Assembly: GCA_902579825.1 (NCBI GenBank) | Contig: CACHII010000001.1 | Span: 264,832-328,831 of the forward strand | From: an uncultured SAR86 cluster bacterium | GTDB lineage: Bacteria; Pseudomonadota; Gammaproteobacteria; Magnimaribacterales; D2472 | Reading direction: 5' to 3' | Length of the DNA stretch: 64,000 bases | In this document: positions 43,643 to 53,742 of the stretch, in pieces | How the letters are laid out: every line of letters begins with the position of its first letter | How positions within the stretch are numbered: the first letter of the stretch is position 1 | The notes under the pieces: model-generated | Database searches by the model: none | The model's input: only the letters and a program-made list of their open reading frames with translations | What the model was told of the DNA's origin: nothing | Translations under genes and position numbers: made by a program

Positions 43643-44117
43643 TTATATCTTTTATATAAAGCTTAACATCAAATGGTAATTCAATATTTTTATTTTGCTC
43701 ATTACATACATTCAATATATGTTGAAATCTATCATCAGGAAAATTAACAATTTTCCTTTTTTTGAGATCAATATGACCAAGTATCGTTTCAAAAATTGCC
43801 GCAATCTGATTTTCTTTATTTTTTAAAATTCCAACAAAGTGCATTAATTTTTTATTAACTTTATGTAAGACAAACGAGGGATGCACAGATTCATTTAATT
43901 TAAATTCTTTTAAATATCTTATGTTGTCCTCCAGTGTAAAAGTAGAAAATCCACTTTCAAAATAAGATTGATCAAAGTTTAATTCATCAATGTAAAAAGA
44001 TGTATAAGTGCTATCAAACAATTTATAGTAGTAATTAACATTCATGTGGCCATTATGATCACACATTTCCTCAGAAACTATAATCACATCATGTATGTAA
44101 GGTAGTTGCTGCATCAT
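43635..44117 (-). CDS. 4-hydroxybenzoyl-CoA-type thioesterase
   Basis: A 160-residue hot-dog-fold protein. It has the catalytic-region motif CDHNGHMNVNYYYKLFDS near residue 19, in which D and N are the conserved polar residues of the 4HBT_2 subgroup. The style matches carnitine/betainyl-CoA-type thioesterases. It would hydrolyse an acyl-CoA thioester. No Shine-Dalgarno is seen before the ATG at 44117, and a terminator hairpin ends about 15 bases before it, so a leaderless or overlapping-promoter start is likely. It is coupled to the nuclease gene downstream. Confidence 0.8.
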   Translation of the reverse strand: MMQQLPYIHDVIIVSEEMCDHNGHMNVNYYYKLFDSTYTSFYIDELNFDQSYFESGFSTFTLEDNIRYLKEFKLNESVHPSFVLHKVNKKLMHFVGILKNKENQIAAIFETILGHIDLKKRKIVNFPDDRFQHILNVCNEQNKNIELPFDVKLYIKDINA

Positions 44118-44131
44118 CTAAGTATAAATAA

Positions 44132-44161
44132 AAAAAAGCCCAGTGAGTAACTGGGCTTTTT
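44132..44161. terminator. Bidirectional intrinsic terminator after the second TonB receptor
   Basis: The stem GCCCAGT / ACTGGGC (7 bp) with a 5-base loop is flanked by A runs on one side and T runs on the other, giving a T tract on both strands. On the minus strand it lies about 15 bases past the TonB receptor stop at 44176 and about 15 bases before the thioesterase ATG. Confidence 0.75.
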
Positions 44162-44175
44162 ATAAAAGTTATTAA

Positions 44176-46953
44176 TTAAAAATCAAAACCAAATTGTAAT
44201 CCCCATGTTCTTGGGTCTGAGAAAGAGCCATATAGCTGTCCGCCCTGCAGATTACTTGCCGTTCTTAAAAACTGAAGCTGTCTATCGTCAGCAAGATTTT
44301 TACCATAGACTCCAACATACCAATCACCATCATTAGGATTAAATTTAACTAACATATCAAAATATTTGTTAGCTGGGATTTTCATTCTTTCCATTTCAAA
44401 AGCACTTGAATTTGATTCATCTCTATATCTGTAAGATAGTCTTGCAGAAGTTTCACCATTAGCTCCAGGGAAAACTTTTGTAAGAGATAAGCTATATTCA
44501 AGTTCAGCTGTGTTTGGAAGTTGGTTTCCTTGTAAGCTTTGAGCAACACCTTGAGCAACTGGACAAGGCAAACCTGCTGCTGGAGCAAATTGAGGAGCTA
44601 AACAGTTAAATCCACCTGATTTAAACAAGTTTATTCCATTGCTAAAAGCTGCACCAGTTATAGCACCAGTTCCATTTGGGTCTACTGCTCCAAGATAAGC
44701 AACTAACTGACCACCAACTGGGTCTAAATAATTAATAATAGATGTATCCGATGTGATTTCATTATCAATCATTAACCAACTAAGCTGAATCTGAACTGTT
44801 TCAGATGGGAAAAAGGACAGAAGACCTTCAAAGCCAGTAATTTCTGCATCAAGGTTATAGTTAATACTTGCATCATCAACAATAGCAGCTAATAGCATAC
44901 CTTTATTATCATTTCTGAAGATGTTCATATTTAATAACATTGCGCCATCAAGGAATATACCTTTTAAACCTAGATCAAGTACTCCAGTTTCTTCTGGATC
45001 ATATGTGCTAGAACTTGATCCAGCATTAACACCGCCAGCTTTTGTAGCAGTTGTATAACTACCATAAACCATTACGTCTTCACTTAAATAATGCTGTAAA
45101 GCAACTTTGTATGAAGATGAAGTGTCTGTGACAGTTCTTTTTTGCAACATTCCAGGTATATCTCTTGGGTTTGCATAAGCGTTACCACCTCTTGCAACAT
45201 ATTGTCTCCCAACTAAGTCGTTGAAGTTTGAACTATCAACTAAGAAATCATCATACCTTGCACCAATAGTTAACTTGGTGTCTTCATTCAGATCAAAATA
45301 CATCTCGCCATAAAGTGCTTGTGATTTTGTTCTAACATGTTGATCACTAAGAGTACCTCTTAAATCAACAGGAACTGTCATATCAGGCATCGCATTAATT
45401 CCTGCAACAATACCACCATACGCTTGAAGAATTGCAGCAGCTTGAGCTCCTGTAATTAAACCAGCTTGAACTTGCTGAACACTTGGAATTACAGCCATAA
45501 GTTGAAGTAACTCACTGTAGAAAGCAAACCCACCTTTATTAGAAAAATCTAAACCTGTTAAACCAAACAACACTGGGGCATACGGATGAGCGCTGAAGTC
45601 ACCAATTAACTGAGTACCCATTGTTTGAACTCTATACTCATTATCAGTAGTATCATCATACCAATAGTATCCAGCTGAGTAGTTAAATGAACCATCGAAG
45701 TCAGAAATAATATTAATTTCAGCTTGTTTATTTTCTGTTTCTACATCAGAGAAGTCATAAGTTCTGTCAGAATTAGCCATTTCACAAAATTGATTATCTC
45801 CTCCAAAACATACATTTGCTTCCACTGGAGGCAGATTTAAAGCAGCTCCTACACCTAGTAATGTAACAGGAGATATGCTTCCATCATTATCGTTCATTTG
45901 ATGAAAATCTCTTGTTGAATAAGTATATTTAACAATCATAGTTAAATCATCACTTAAGTCATGAGTTAATTCTAAATTTGTAACTTCTGATTGTTGATAA
46001 TGAGTAGGAATTCTATCTAAATATAACTCATCAAAACCGTCTGATAAAGATGGGCCATATTTATTAACAATTTCTCCTGGATCAATTAATGAGTAAAATC
46101 CAAACAAACCTGCAACGTGTCCTCTTGTGTCTGCAGCTTGATTCAAACCACCTCTTTCATAAGGTGAGCAACCAAAAAATTGATCTTGAGCACAGAAAGA
46201 TACCTCTTCTTGTGGTCTATTATCATCACTTTCTTGTCCGGAATATGTAAATTTTAAATCAGTTGAATCACTAATATTCCAATCCAATGAAATTCTTAAA
46301 CCAACATCATTTCTATCATCGAAGTCAGCACCTGTGTTAGGGTTATGAATCATACCGTCTCTTCGATTAGACATGAAAGCTATTCTTGAATTAACATTCT
46401 CGGAAAGTGGGATATTTACTGCGCCTTTCATTAGCGATCTACCAAAATTACCGCCTTCAACATCGATATAGCCGCCTAATTCTGATGTAGGTCTTTTAGT
46501 AATAAGGTTAATAACTCCTTGAACTGAGTTTCTACCATTTAAAGTACCTTGAGGTCCTTTTAATACCTCAACCCTCTCTAAATCCATAAATCCAAGATCA
46601 ACAAATTGACCAGTTCCAACACTGTGACCGTTAACATTAGTAACTAATGATGAAACAACAGCAGCACCGATACCATATGAACCGATACCACGCATTTGGA
46701 ATGAAGAACCAGAGCCTATTCCTTTACCCAAACCAAATCCTGGCACAACTTCGGTCAAGTCTGATAGGTCATATATTTGCTCATCTGCAAGCATGTCTGC
46801 AGTAAAAGCTTCAACTGAGATAGCAATGTCTTGAGTTGATTCTTCTTTTTTAGTTGCTGTAACTACTACTTCTTCTACTTCTTGGGCAAAAACAGAAAAA
46901 GAAAATGTAATAGTTAGAACTGTTGATAATAAATATTTTTTAAAATTTAACAT
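44176..46953 (-). CDS. TonB-dependent outer membrane receptor
   Basis: A 925-residue receptor with signal peptide (1-23), TonB-box-like EVEEVVVTATKKEE, plug with LERVEVLKGPQGTLNGRNSVQG near residue 126, and a large barrel ending in PRTWGLQFGFDF with terminal F. It is longer than the first receptor and has extra extracellular loops, including residues about 430-520, which is compatible with a larger ligand. The ligand is unknown. GGGGGAA 5-6 bases before the ATG is a good ribosome site. An upstream terminator (47002-47030) separates it from thrS-yidD. Confidence 0.93.
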   Translation of the reverse strand: MLNFKKYLLSTVLTITFSFSVFAQEVEEVVVTATKKEESTQDIAISVEAFTADMLADEQIYDLSDLTEVVPGFGLGKGIGSGSSFQMRGIGSYGIGAAVVSSLVTNVNGHSVGTGQFVDLGFMDLERVEVLKGPQGTLNGRNSVQGVINLITKRPTSELGGYIDVEGGNFGRSLMKGAVNIPLSENVNSRIAFMSNRRDGMIHNPNTGADFDDRNDVGLRISLDWNISDSTDLKFTYSGQESDDNRPQEEVSFCAQDQFFGCSPYERGGLNQAADTRGHVAGLFGFYSLIDPGEIVNKYGPSLSDGFDELYLDRIPTHYQQSEVTNLELTHDLSDDLTMIVKYTYSTRDFHQMNDNDGSISPVTLLGVGAALNLPPVEANVCFGGDNQFCEMANSDRTYDFSDVETENKQAEINIISDFDGSFNYSAGYYWYDDTTDNEYRVQTMGTQLIGDFSAHPYAPVLFGLTGLDFSNKGGFAFYSELLQLMAVIPSVQQVQAGLITGAQAAAILQAYGGIVAGINAMPDMTVPVDLRGTLSDQHVRTKSQALYGEMYFDLNEDTKLTIGARYDDFLVDSSNFNDLVGRQYVARGGNAYANPRDIPGMLQKRTVTDTSSSYKVALQHYLSEDVMVYGSYTTATKAGGVNAGSSSSTYDPEETGVLDLGLKGIFLDGAMLLNMNIFRNDNKGMLLAAIVDDASINYNLDAEITGFEGLLSFFPSETVQIQLSWLMIDNEITSDTSIINYLDPVGGQLVAYLGAVDPNGTGAITGAAFSNGINLFKSGGFNCLAPQFAPAAGLPCPVAQGVAQSLQGNQLPNTAELEYSLSLTKVFPGANGETSARLSYRYRDESNSSAFEMERMKIPANKYFDMLVKFNPNDGDWYVGVYGKNLADDRQLQFLRTASNLQGGQLYGSFSDPRTWGLQFGFDF

Positions 46954-47001
46954 AAATGTTCCCCCATATATGTTTGTTTTTTGTATTTTAATGATTTTAA
47001 T

Positions 47002-47030
47002 AAAAAAAGGCCGGATAAACCAGCCTTTTT
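47002..47030 (-). terminator. Intrinsic terminator after thrS-yidD
   Basis: On the minus strand GGCTGG-TTTAT-CCGGCC forms a 6-bp stem (one T-G), extended by A-T pairs and followed by seven T. It lies about 55 bases past the yidD stop and about 50 bases before the TonB receptor ATG. It ends the thrS-yidD transcript. Confidence 0.75.
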
Positions 47031-47085
47031 GTAATTTATATATTTAATATACTTAATATTTATATTATAAAATAAGATTTATTTA

Positions 47086-47280
47086 TCAATCTTCATGCCA
47101 AGGATGACATTTAGATATTCTTATAATGCTCAGATAGGTCCCTTTTATTATGCCTTTATCTAATATCGTTTCAATTGCATATTGCGAACATGTTGGTGTG
47201 AACCTGCATGATGGAGGAAAAAGTGGCGAAATAAAGTATCTATAAAATCGAATTGGCAAAATAAAAATCTTTGCTAGCAT
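47086..47280 (-). CDS. yidD: Membrane protein insertion efficiency factor YidD
   Basis: A 64-residue protein with the YidD signature: [13 protein letters not shown] near residue 23 and a closing RISKCHPW. The three conserved cysteines are present. The usual tail (GYDPVP or similar, family length 70-85) is missing, leaving only HED after CHPW. YidD assists YidC in inserting membrane proteins. It normally lies between rnpA and yidC; here it is 2 bases after thrS, away from that cluster. The 3' neighbour is a TonB receptor behind a terminator. Confidence 0.88.
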   Translation of the reverse strand: MLAKIFILPIRFYRYFISPLFPPSCRFTPTCSQYAIETILDKGIIKGTYLSIIRISKCHPWHED

Positions 47281-47282
47281 TT

Positions 47283-49214
47283 CTATACTTTATTATGACT
47301 GCAAATATAGTTAATTCCCTCATCTAACGACATGGAACTAGTATCTGTGCTTCCAATTTTTCTAATAGATACGGTTCGATCTGTTTTTTCGTTTTTACCA
47401 ATAGCAAATATGAAAGGTACTTTTTTGAAACTATGCTCTCTTACTTTATAGCCAATTTTTTCATTTCTTAAATCAACTTCAGCACGTATGCCTTGTTTTT
47501 TCAACATACTTGTTATTTCGTCAGCATAATCATTAACATCTGATACTATGGATGCAACAACAACCTGTTTGGGAGCAAGCCAAAATGGTAGTTTTCCAGC
47601 ATAATTTTCAATTAATATGCCTATAAATCTCTCAAAAGAACCTAAGACTGCTCTATGGATCATAACTGGGTAGTGCTTATTGCCATCCTCTCCAACATAT
47701 TGAGCATCCAGTCTCTCTGCCAAATTAAAATCAAGTTGAAAAGTACCACACTGCCACTCCCTTCCAATTGCATCAGTTAGAACAAAATCAAGTTTGGGTC
47801 CATAAAACGCACCATCACCTTCATCAATTCTATATGGATAACCTAAGTTTTTTATGGCCGACTCTAAAGCTGCTTCTGCCTTGTCCCATACTTCATCTGA
47901 ACCAACCCTCATTTCTGGTCTAGTAGATAATTTAATATCAAATTCTTTAAATCCTAAATCTGAGTAAAGGTTAGACAAAAATTCAATGAACAGGCCTGTT
48001 TCAGACTCAATTTGATTATTGGTGCAAAAGATATGACCGTCATCTTGTGTAAATGCTCGAACTCTCATTAAACCATGCATAGTTCCAGAGCGCTCATATC
48101 TATGACAAAGACCAAATTCAGCATACTTTAATGGTAAGTCTTTGTATGACTTTATACCTTGATTATAAATTTGAACATGGCCAGGACAATTCATAGGTTT
48201 TAGAGCATTTACTCTTTTCTCATTTGCATGCTCCTCATCAATTTCAGTAATGAACATATTCTCGCGATATTTATCCCAATGACCTGAAGCCTCCCATAAC
48301 TTTCTATCAATAACCTGAGGAGTATTAACTTCTATGTAGCCACTCTCTTGTAACTTTAATCTAACAAAATTTCTAAGATTTCTATATATAGTCCATCCAT
48401 CGGAATGCCAGAACACCATTCCAGGAGCTTCATCTTGAAAATGAAATAAATCCATCTCTTTTCCAAGTTTTCTGTGATCTCTTTTCTCAGCCTCTTCTAA
48501 TTCATGTAAATATTCATTTAATTCTTTTTCAGTATTCCATGCAGTTCCATATATTCTGGTCAGCATTTTGTTATTTGAATTGCCTTTCCAATAAGCTCCA
48601 GATACTTTTGTAAGCTTAAATGCGCCTATAAAACTTAAATTTGGTAAATGAGGTCCTTTGCATAAATCAACAAATTCATCGTTATCTTGATAATAAAGCT
48701 GAAAATCATTTTTTTGTTCAGAGTCATTAATAATTTCTTGTTTATATGACTCTCCCAAAGATTTAAAAACATTTAAAGCATCTGATTTTGATAAAAGCTT
48801 TTTAGTTATAGATGACTTAGATTGAACAATTTTATGCATTTCCTTTTCTATTTTTTCTAAATCATCAATAGAAATTGTTTTAGAACACTCAATATCATAG
48901 TAAAAACCTTTATCAATAGTAGGTCCGATAGCAAGTTTGGAATCTGGATATAAATTTTTTAATGCTCTAGCAAGCACTTGGGCAGCAAGAGTATGTCGCA
49001 TGATTTCTAGACCATCTTGAGATTCAATAGTGATAACTGAAACAGAGCAATCTTCAAGGATAGCATCGTTTAGATCTTGTTGTTTTCCATCAACACTTAA
49101 AGCTATGGCAGCTTTTGCCAAACCTGCACCAATATCTTTTGCAAGATCATATCCAGAAGATCCTTCCGGTAATTCTCTTATGCTCTTATCAGGCAATGTT
49201 AGTTTCATGCGCAT
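47283..49214 (-). CDS. thrS: Threonyl-tRNA synthetase
   Basis: A 643-residue class II synthetase with TGS and editing (SAD) domains in the first 240 residues, then the catalytic core with [32 protein letters not shown] and the zinc-binding Cys/His set, and the anticodon-binding C-terminus from about 540. It charges tRNA-Thr. ATGs at 49214 and 49208 are both possible. In many bacteria thrS precedes infC-rpmI-rplT, but here the next gene is yidD. Confidence 0.95.
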   Translation of the reverse strand: MRMKLTLPDKSIRELPEGSSGYDLAKDIGAGLAKAAIALSVDGKQQDLNDAILEDCSVSVITIESQDGLEIMRHTLAAQVLARALKNLYPDSKLAIGPTIDKGFYYDIECSKTISIDDLEKIEKEMHKIVQSKSSITKKLLSKSDALNVFKSLGESYKQEIINDSEQKNDFQLYYQDNDEFVDLCKGPHLPNLSFIGAFKLTKVSGAYWKGNSNNKMLTRIYGTAWNTEKELNEYLHELEEAEKRDHRKLGKEMDLFHFQDEAPGMVFWHSDGWTIYRNLRNFVRLKLQESGYIEVNTPQVIDRKLWEASGHWDKYRENMFITEIDEEHANEKRVNALKPMNCPGHVQIYNQGIKSYKDLPLKYAEFGLCHRYERSGTMHGLMRVRAFTQDDGHIFCTNNQIESETGLFIEFLSNLYSDLGFKEFDIKLSTRPEMRVGSDEVWDKAEAALESAIKNLGYPYRIDEGDGAFYGPKLDFVLTDAIGREWQCGTFQLDFNLAERLDAQYVGEDGNKHYPVMIHRAVLGSFERFIGILIENYAGKLPFWLAPKQVVVASIVSDVNDYADEITSMLKKQGIRAEVDLRNEKIGYKVREHSFKKVPFIFAIGKNEKTDRTVSIRKIGSTDTSSMSLDEGINYICSHNKV

Positions 49215-49246
49215 ATTATAGATTGCTTAAGCAATTTTTAATAACT

Positions 49247-51100
49247 CTATTTAATTGGTAAATAGATAACTGTATTTGTTGATAGAATCATTATGAAAAT
49301 TAAACAAGTAACTATTGGTCCTAAATAGATTCTACCAGTCAATTGAAAAAAAATTCTATTAAAATACGGCAGAATAAACATCATTGGCACTATTCCAAAC
49401 AATAAATTAACGCTGAGCCAATTAGTTTTCCAAAATACTGTACCGGTCGAAGCATATGTTACATATTGAATTACTATTATCATTATTAAACCTAAAGAGT
49501 TAGCAAAACCAGCAATTAATCTTGATTGCCACTCAGATTGACCTTCAAATCTCATCGACCCATTAACTCTTAATGAGTTTGAAAAGAAAAAAATAAAAAA
49601 TAAAGGGAAATACATTAAGAGTACTAACAACATCTCGGGTTGAAATATTCTTACCCCCATAAACCAAAACCTATAATCAACATGAAATATGTAATAATTT
49701 AAAAAGAGTACGAAATAGTAAAGGATAAAAACCGCTATACCTAATAGAAAGGTTTTTAGTAATTCAGTCTTTGAGATTTGAAGACCCCAAGAGTCAGTTT
49801 TTACGCCATGATTTTTACCAAATAGATAAAAAGATAATAGAAAAATTATTATTCCAATTGTTCCATTAAAAGCTGCCCATAACATGACTGAATTATTCAT
49901 TCTCTGCGGAAAGAACCAAGTTAATTCTCTATTTGCTGCGTCAACAAATAACACTTTAGCAATATCGACCATTGGTATAAATGTTATGCAAGCTATTGAT
50001 GCACTTAAAAAGAATATTATCCAAAATATAAGTCTGCTTTTATTAGATTGTCTTGGCAGAGCTGCAGGAATAGGTTTAATTATTTCTTTAAAAAAGTTTA
50101 GTTGAAGTAACGCTTTGGTTAATGGTATTAACATTAACAAAGAAAGTACCATATTAATTAATGTGAATAGTTCTTTAAATTGCCAAATCTGATTATATGC
50201 ATCAAGTTTATTTGGAAATCCAAATACTTTCTCAAAATAATTAATCTGATTAGCTGTGGCCACTTTATTATATGGCTGAAAAGGATGAAGGAGTTTTTCA
50301 TTAAAAATAACTCTTAAGTTTTTTTCTTCTTTACTTCCATAATATTTTCCAAGTTCCACTCTATCGATTTGATTTTTTTTCGATAAAACATTATTAACCG
50401 CACGTAAAGACTCTGGTGCAATCTCCATATTTGCAGCATCCCAACCTTTAAGTTCATTTCTGAAAGCTCCTTCATCATATAAAGCATAACTAATGCCCAT
50501 GTTTGATTTAGAGTCTTTTAAAATGTTGTCCCTTAAAGTTAAAACATAACCTGAAACATAAACTGAATCTAATTTACTTTTTGTTTTTGATTGGATTGCT
50601 TCTTTACCAAAATAATCCGCACCTCTTATTGCAGCATTGCCGCCCATAGAATGTCCAGTAGATCCAATTTTATTTATATCAACAAATTCATAATTTCCAT
50701 CATATGCATAATCTACAAGTGCAAACATCCCATACCCTTGAGTTGTTGCTGCTAATCTGCTTGTTGATGATGAAGACATACCTTGAGCATAGGGATCAAT
50801 CAACGCTACAGCAAAACCTCTTCTTGAGAGTTCAATCGCTATGTTAGACAAAGCTTCTTTAGATCTTTGAAAGCCTGGAACTACAACTACAAATGGAACT
50901 TTGTCAGAACTACTTGCAAGTTTTGGTTTATACAGATCATAAACCAATGTTTGACCGTCATTTGTTTTAAGTTCTTCAAGTTCAATATCTACAGAACCAA
51001 AACCAGTTTGAATTATTGATGCAAAAAAACTTGATAAGAAGATAATTCCCAAGCAAAAAGATATTGAAAAATACCTTTTAAATAAGTTTTTTGGTTTCAT
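49247..51100 (-). CDS. Alpha/beta hydrolase with large C-terminal membrane domain
   Basis: A 617-residue protein. After one N-terminal membrane segment (about 11-30), residues 40-290 form an alpha/beta hydrolase: PFVVVVPGFQRS (oxyanion side), GHSMGG with nucleophile S151, and a C-terminal histidine candidate in KLLHPFQPY near 270. The remaining 320 residues contain about eight membrane helices with short loops. This hydrolase plus polytopic domain is an uncommon arrangement; the enzyme part is likely at the outer face of the inner membrane. Substrate and role are unknown. A terminator from the upstream gene ends about 32 bases before its ATG. Confidence 0.7.
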   Translation of the reverse strand: MKPKNLFKRYFSISFCLGIIFLSSFFASIIQTGFGSVDIELEELKTNDGQTLVYDLYKPKLASSSDKVPFVVVVPGFQRSKEALSNIAIELSRRGFAVALIDPYAQGMSSSSTSRLAATTQGYGMFALVDYAYDGNYEFVDINKIGSTGHSMGGNAAIRGADYFGKEAIQSKTKSKLDSVYVSGYVLTLRDNILKDSKSNMGISYALYDEGAFRNELKGWDAANMEIAPESLRAVNNVLSKKNQIDRVELGKYYGSKEEKNLRVIFNEKLLHPFQPYNKVATANQINYFEKVFGFPNKLDAYNQIWQFKELFTLINMVLSLLMLIPLTKALLQLNFFKEIIKPIPAALPRQSNKSRLIFWIIFFLSASIACITFIPMVDIAKVLFVDAANRELTWFFPQRMNNSVMLWAAFNGTIGIIIFLLSFYLFGKNHGVKTDSWGLQISKTELLKTFLLGIAVFILYYFVLFLNYYIFHVDYRFWFMGVRIFQPEMLLVLLMYFPLFFIFFFSNSLRVNGSMRFEGQSEWQSRLIAGFANSLGLIMIIVIQYVTYASTGTVFWKTNWLSVNLLFGIVPMMFILPYFNRIFFQLTGRIYLGPIVTCLIFIMILSTNTVIYLPIK

Positions 51101-51131
51101 GGAGTAAATAAACTTAAATATTTCTAATCAA

Positions 51132-51155
51132 AAAAGCTGGTCAATGCCAGCTTTT
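51132..51155 (-). terminator. Intrinsic terminator after the periplasmic NTF2-like gene
   Basis: On the minus strand AAAAGCTGG-CATTGA-CCAGCTTTT forms a 9-bp stem with a 6-base loop, followed by more T. It lies about 22 bases past the stop at 51177 and ahead of the next gene's ATG at 51100. Confidence 0.75.
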
Positions 51156-51176
51156 ATTTATTTATCAATACAAAAA

Positions 51177-51662
51177 TTATTCATCACTAAAATCACTTGC
51201 TTGAGAAATATGGACACCACCATATGAAGCTGGTGAGTAATGTTGTGTCTTTGTAACCCAGTTTCCATCTTCTTTAACCCAATTCATTGTGACTCTTGTT
51301 CTATATGGGCTTGTTTCACCATTTACTTCAGTCATTCCCTCGTAATAAAATCTTACAAAAACAACATCTTCTGATAGCTGGATTGCTTCAGGGTAATAGA
51401 TATTCAAAGCGCCCCCTTGATTGGAAGCTGCCCAACTAGCAGCAGTCTGTTTAATTAAAGGTTTGTGGAAACTTCCGTCTGAGTTCGTGTTATAAGTGCC
51501 ACTCTTGCTCTCATATTTAACAGCCTCTTTCCAGTCTTGATCATTTCTTGCATCAAAATATGCTGAAAGTGCATCGAGTACATCTTTTTCAGAATCTGTA
51601 TGTCCATCTGCAAAAGAAAAGCCTGAAACAAAGAATAAACTTGCTATCATTAAATTTTTCAT
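51177..51662 (-). CDS. Periplasmic NTF2/SnoaL-like protein
   Basis: A 161-residue protein with a signal peptide (1-19) and one NTF2-like domain: a long helix (SEKDVLDALSAYFDARNDQD), then beta strands including VVFVRFYYEGMTEVNG and RTRVTMNWVKEDGNWVTKTQ. SnoaL-like proteins can be small isomerases or binding proteins; no catalytic set is evident. An AGGAG ribosome site precedes the ATG at 51662. It is followed by its own terminator. Confidence 0.7.
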   Translation of the reverse strand: MKNLMIASLFFVSGFSFADGHTDSEKDVLDALSAYFDARNDQDWKEAVKYESKSGTYNTNSDGSFHKPLIKQTAASWAASNQGGALNIYYPEAIQLSEDVVFVRFYYEGMTEVNGETSPYRTRVTMNWVKEDGNWVTKTQHYSPASYGGVHISQASDFSDE

Positions 51663-51759
51663 TATTTTCTCCTCATTAATATTTAAAGATAATCTTAAAA
51701 TAAATACATTACACTAAAAATAATTAATTAGTATATAAAAAATATTTATATTTAAGATA

Positions 51760-52359
51760 CTATGGAACTAGCCAAGAGGAATTCAAATCTTTCTCCCATT
51801 TATGAATAGCCCTTCTATGTCCAGTACTTTTTAGGAATAGAAATTCCAAAGCATCAAAGTTAAATACTAGGACAGCAAAGTTTTGGTATCCAATCTCAAC
51901 ATTGAATTCTTCAATATCATAGCTAGCCGGATTATCAATTACTTTAGATGATCCTCCTTTTACTGAATAGCATTTTTTTGATCTTGAAGTTGATTCATTC
52001 CATGCTTCTTTTGTAACTTCATCATCATAATGATTTGTAACTGTTCCTTGAAGCTTAATTTGAATTTTAAGATTTGGATCATAACCTATTACTGTTGCTG
52101 ATGAGATGGATGAAAATTCAGTAATTTTTGTTGATCTTTGGTCAGTATGAAATCTCATTTTTCTATTTTCTAAATTAAACTCTCTTAAAACCATTACTCT
52201 TGATGAAATTATTTTTCCATCATAAGAAGAAACTACAGGAGTGTGAAAAAGAGTTTTGGCATCATCAACAGCAGCCGTTAAGATTTTATTTGCTGCATCT
52301 AAGGTTTCTGTGAGTTCAGAATAGGAATCTGGTAACTCAATTTCAAATGCTTTAGTCAT
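51760..52359 (-). CDS. Pyridoxamine 5'-phosphate oxidase-like flavoprotein
   Basis: A 199-residue split-barrel protein. The N-terminal half has VVSSYDGKIISSRVMVLREF and FHTDQRSTKITEFSS, which match the FMN-binding pattern of PdxH-like enzymes; the C-terminus LEFLFLKSTGHRRAIHKWEK resembles the PdxH C-terminal segment. It is shorter and divergent, so it may bind FMN or F420-like cofactors instead of acting as PNP oxidase. The ATG overlaps the cysS stop (ATGA), so the two are coupled. Confidence 0.7.
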   Translation of the reverse strand: MTKAFEIELPDSYSELTETLDAANKILTAAVDDAKTLFHTPVVSSYDGKIISSRVMVLREFNLENRKMRFHTDQRSTKITEFSSISSATVIGYDPNLKIQIKLQGTVTNHYDDEVTKEAWNESTSRSKKCYSVKGGSSKVIDNPASYDIEEFNVEIGYQNFAVLVFNFDALEFLFLKSTGHRRAIHKWEKDLNSSWLVP

Positions 52360-53738
52360 GATTTCAAATTCCAATCAGTACCGCTAATGGAGTCTTTGAT
52401 TTCAACACCTAAATCCAATAGTTCATTTCGAATTTTATCTGCTAAATCATAATCCTTATTATCTTTTGCTTCTTTTCTTTTTGATATTAATACGTGGATT
52501 TTTGATTCTAATTCTTCAGATATTTTTTTGTAAGAATCATCTTGTAAGATTCCTAAAGCTTGAGAAATTAAATTTAGATGAATCTTAATCTCTGATTTAT
52601 TAGAATTTGAAGCGTTAAAATCTTTAACTAGTTTATGCAGTTCTGCTATTAGTCCAGGTGTATTTAAATCATCAGCTAAATAAGCGATTGTTTCTAAGTC
52701 TGCTTTAGATGAATCTTCTACAACTTCATCGTCTAACAAAAATTTAATTTCATATAATTTATCTAGAAGAATGCTTGCTTGATAAATTATTTTTTCGTTC
52801 CAATCTAAGCCCTGCCTATAATGTGATGATAATAGAGCCAGTCTAATCACTTCACCATGGTGGGATTCTGTTAACTCATTTACAAGTATTATGTTGCCTA
52901 GTGATTTAGACATTTTTTCACCATCAATAGTTACAAACCCATTATGCATCCAATATTTAGCATAAGATGTGGGATCTTCAATGTTTGCGGAAGAACAGCA
53001 ACTTTGAGCTATTTCATTTTCATGATGCGGAAAAATTAAGTCCCTGCCGCCACCATGAATATCAAAAGGAAGGCCTAATGTTTTTTTTGACATTGCTGAA
53101 CATTCTGTATGCCAACCTGGGCGACCAACTCCCCAAGGAGAATCCCAGCCTGGTTGTGACTTATCACTTGGTTTCCATAAAACGAAATCAGCAGGATCTT
53201 TTTTTAAAGGTGCTATCTCTACTCGGCTACCTGCAATTTGTTCATCTCTATTTCTTTTTGAAAGTTTTCCATAATTAACATAATTAGGAACATGAAAAAG
53301 TACATGGCCTTCTTTTTCATATGCAAAATCTTTTGAAATCAAATCCTGAATTAATTCAATCATTTCTGGAATATACTCTGTAGCTTTTGGTTGGATGTCA
53401 GGCATCAAAACATTTAATTCAGCCATATCATCATTATAGATTTTTGTATATTTTTTTGTAATTGAAGAAATTTCAACTTTCTGCTCATGAGCTGCCTCTA
53501 TAATTTTGTCATCGATATCAGTAATATTTGATACATATGTAACTTTTGGATAAAAAATTCTTAAGGTTCTTACAAAGGTATCAAACACAACCGCCATTCG
53601 GGCATTACCAATGTGCGCATAATTATAAACTGTAGGGCCACATGCATAAATTTTTATGTGGTCAGGATTGCAAGGATTAAATTCTTCCTTTTGGCCATTT
53701 AAAGAATTAAATATTTTGAAAGGTACCTCACTTTTCAT
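52356..53738 (-). CDS. cysS: Cysteinyl-tRNA synthetase
   Basis: A 460-residue class I synthetase with the HIGH-equivalent YNYAHIGNA near residue 38, the zinc-binding Cys and His residues (CGPTVYNY, then WHTEC and HHENE), and the KMSKS motif GEKMSKSLGN near 268. The C-terminal DALR anticodon domain runs from about 330. It charges tRNA-Cys. The gene lies 4 bases after maf and overlaps the downstream flavoprotein gene by 4 bases. Confidence 0.95.
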   Translation of the reverse strand: MKSEVPFKIFNSLNGQKEEFNPCNPDHIKIYACGPTVYNYAHIGNARMAVVFDTFVRTLRIFYPKVTYVSNITDIDDKIIEAAHEQKVEISSITKKYTKIYNDDMAELNVLMPDIQPKATEYIPEMIELIQDLISKDFAYEKEGHVLFHVPNYVNYGKLSKRNRDEQIAGSRVEIAPLKKDPADFVLWKPSDKSQPGWDSPWGVGRPGWHTECSAMSKKTLGLPFDIHGGGRDLIFPHHENEIAQSCCSSANIEDPTSYAKYWMHNGFVTIDGEKMSKSLGNIILVNELTESHHGEVIRLALLSSHYRQGLDWNEKIIYQASILLDKLYEIKFLLDDEVVEDSSKADLETIAYLADDLNTPGLIAELHKLVKDFNASNSNKSEIKIHLNLISQALGILQDDSYKKISEELESKIHVLISKRKEAKDNKDYDLADKIRNELLDLGVEIKDSISGTDWNLKS

Positions 53739-53742
53739 AAAT

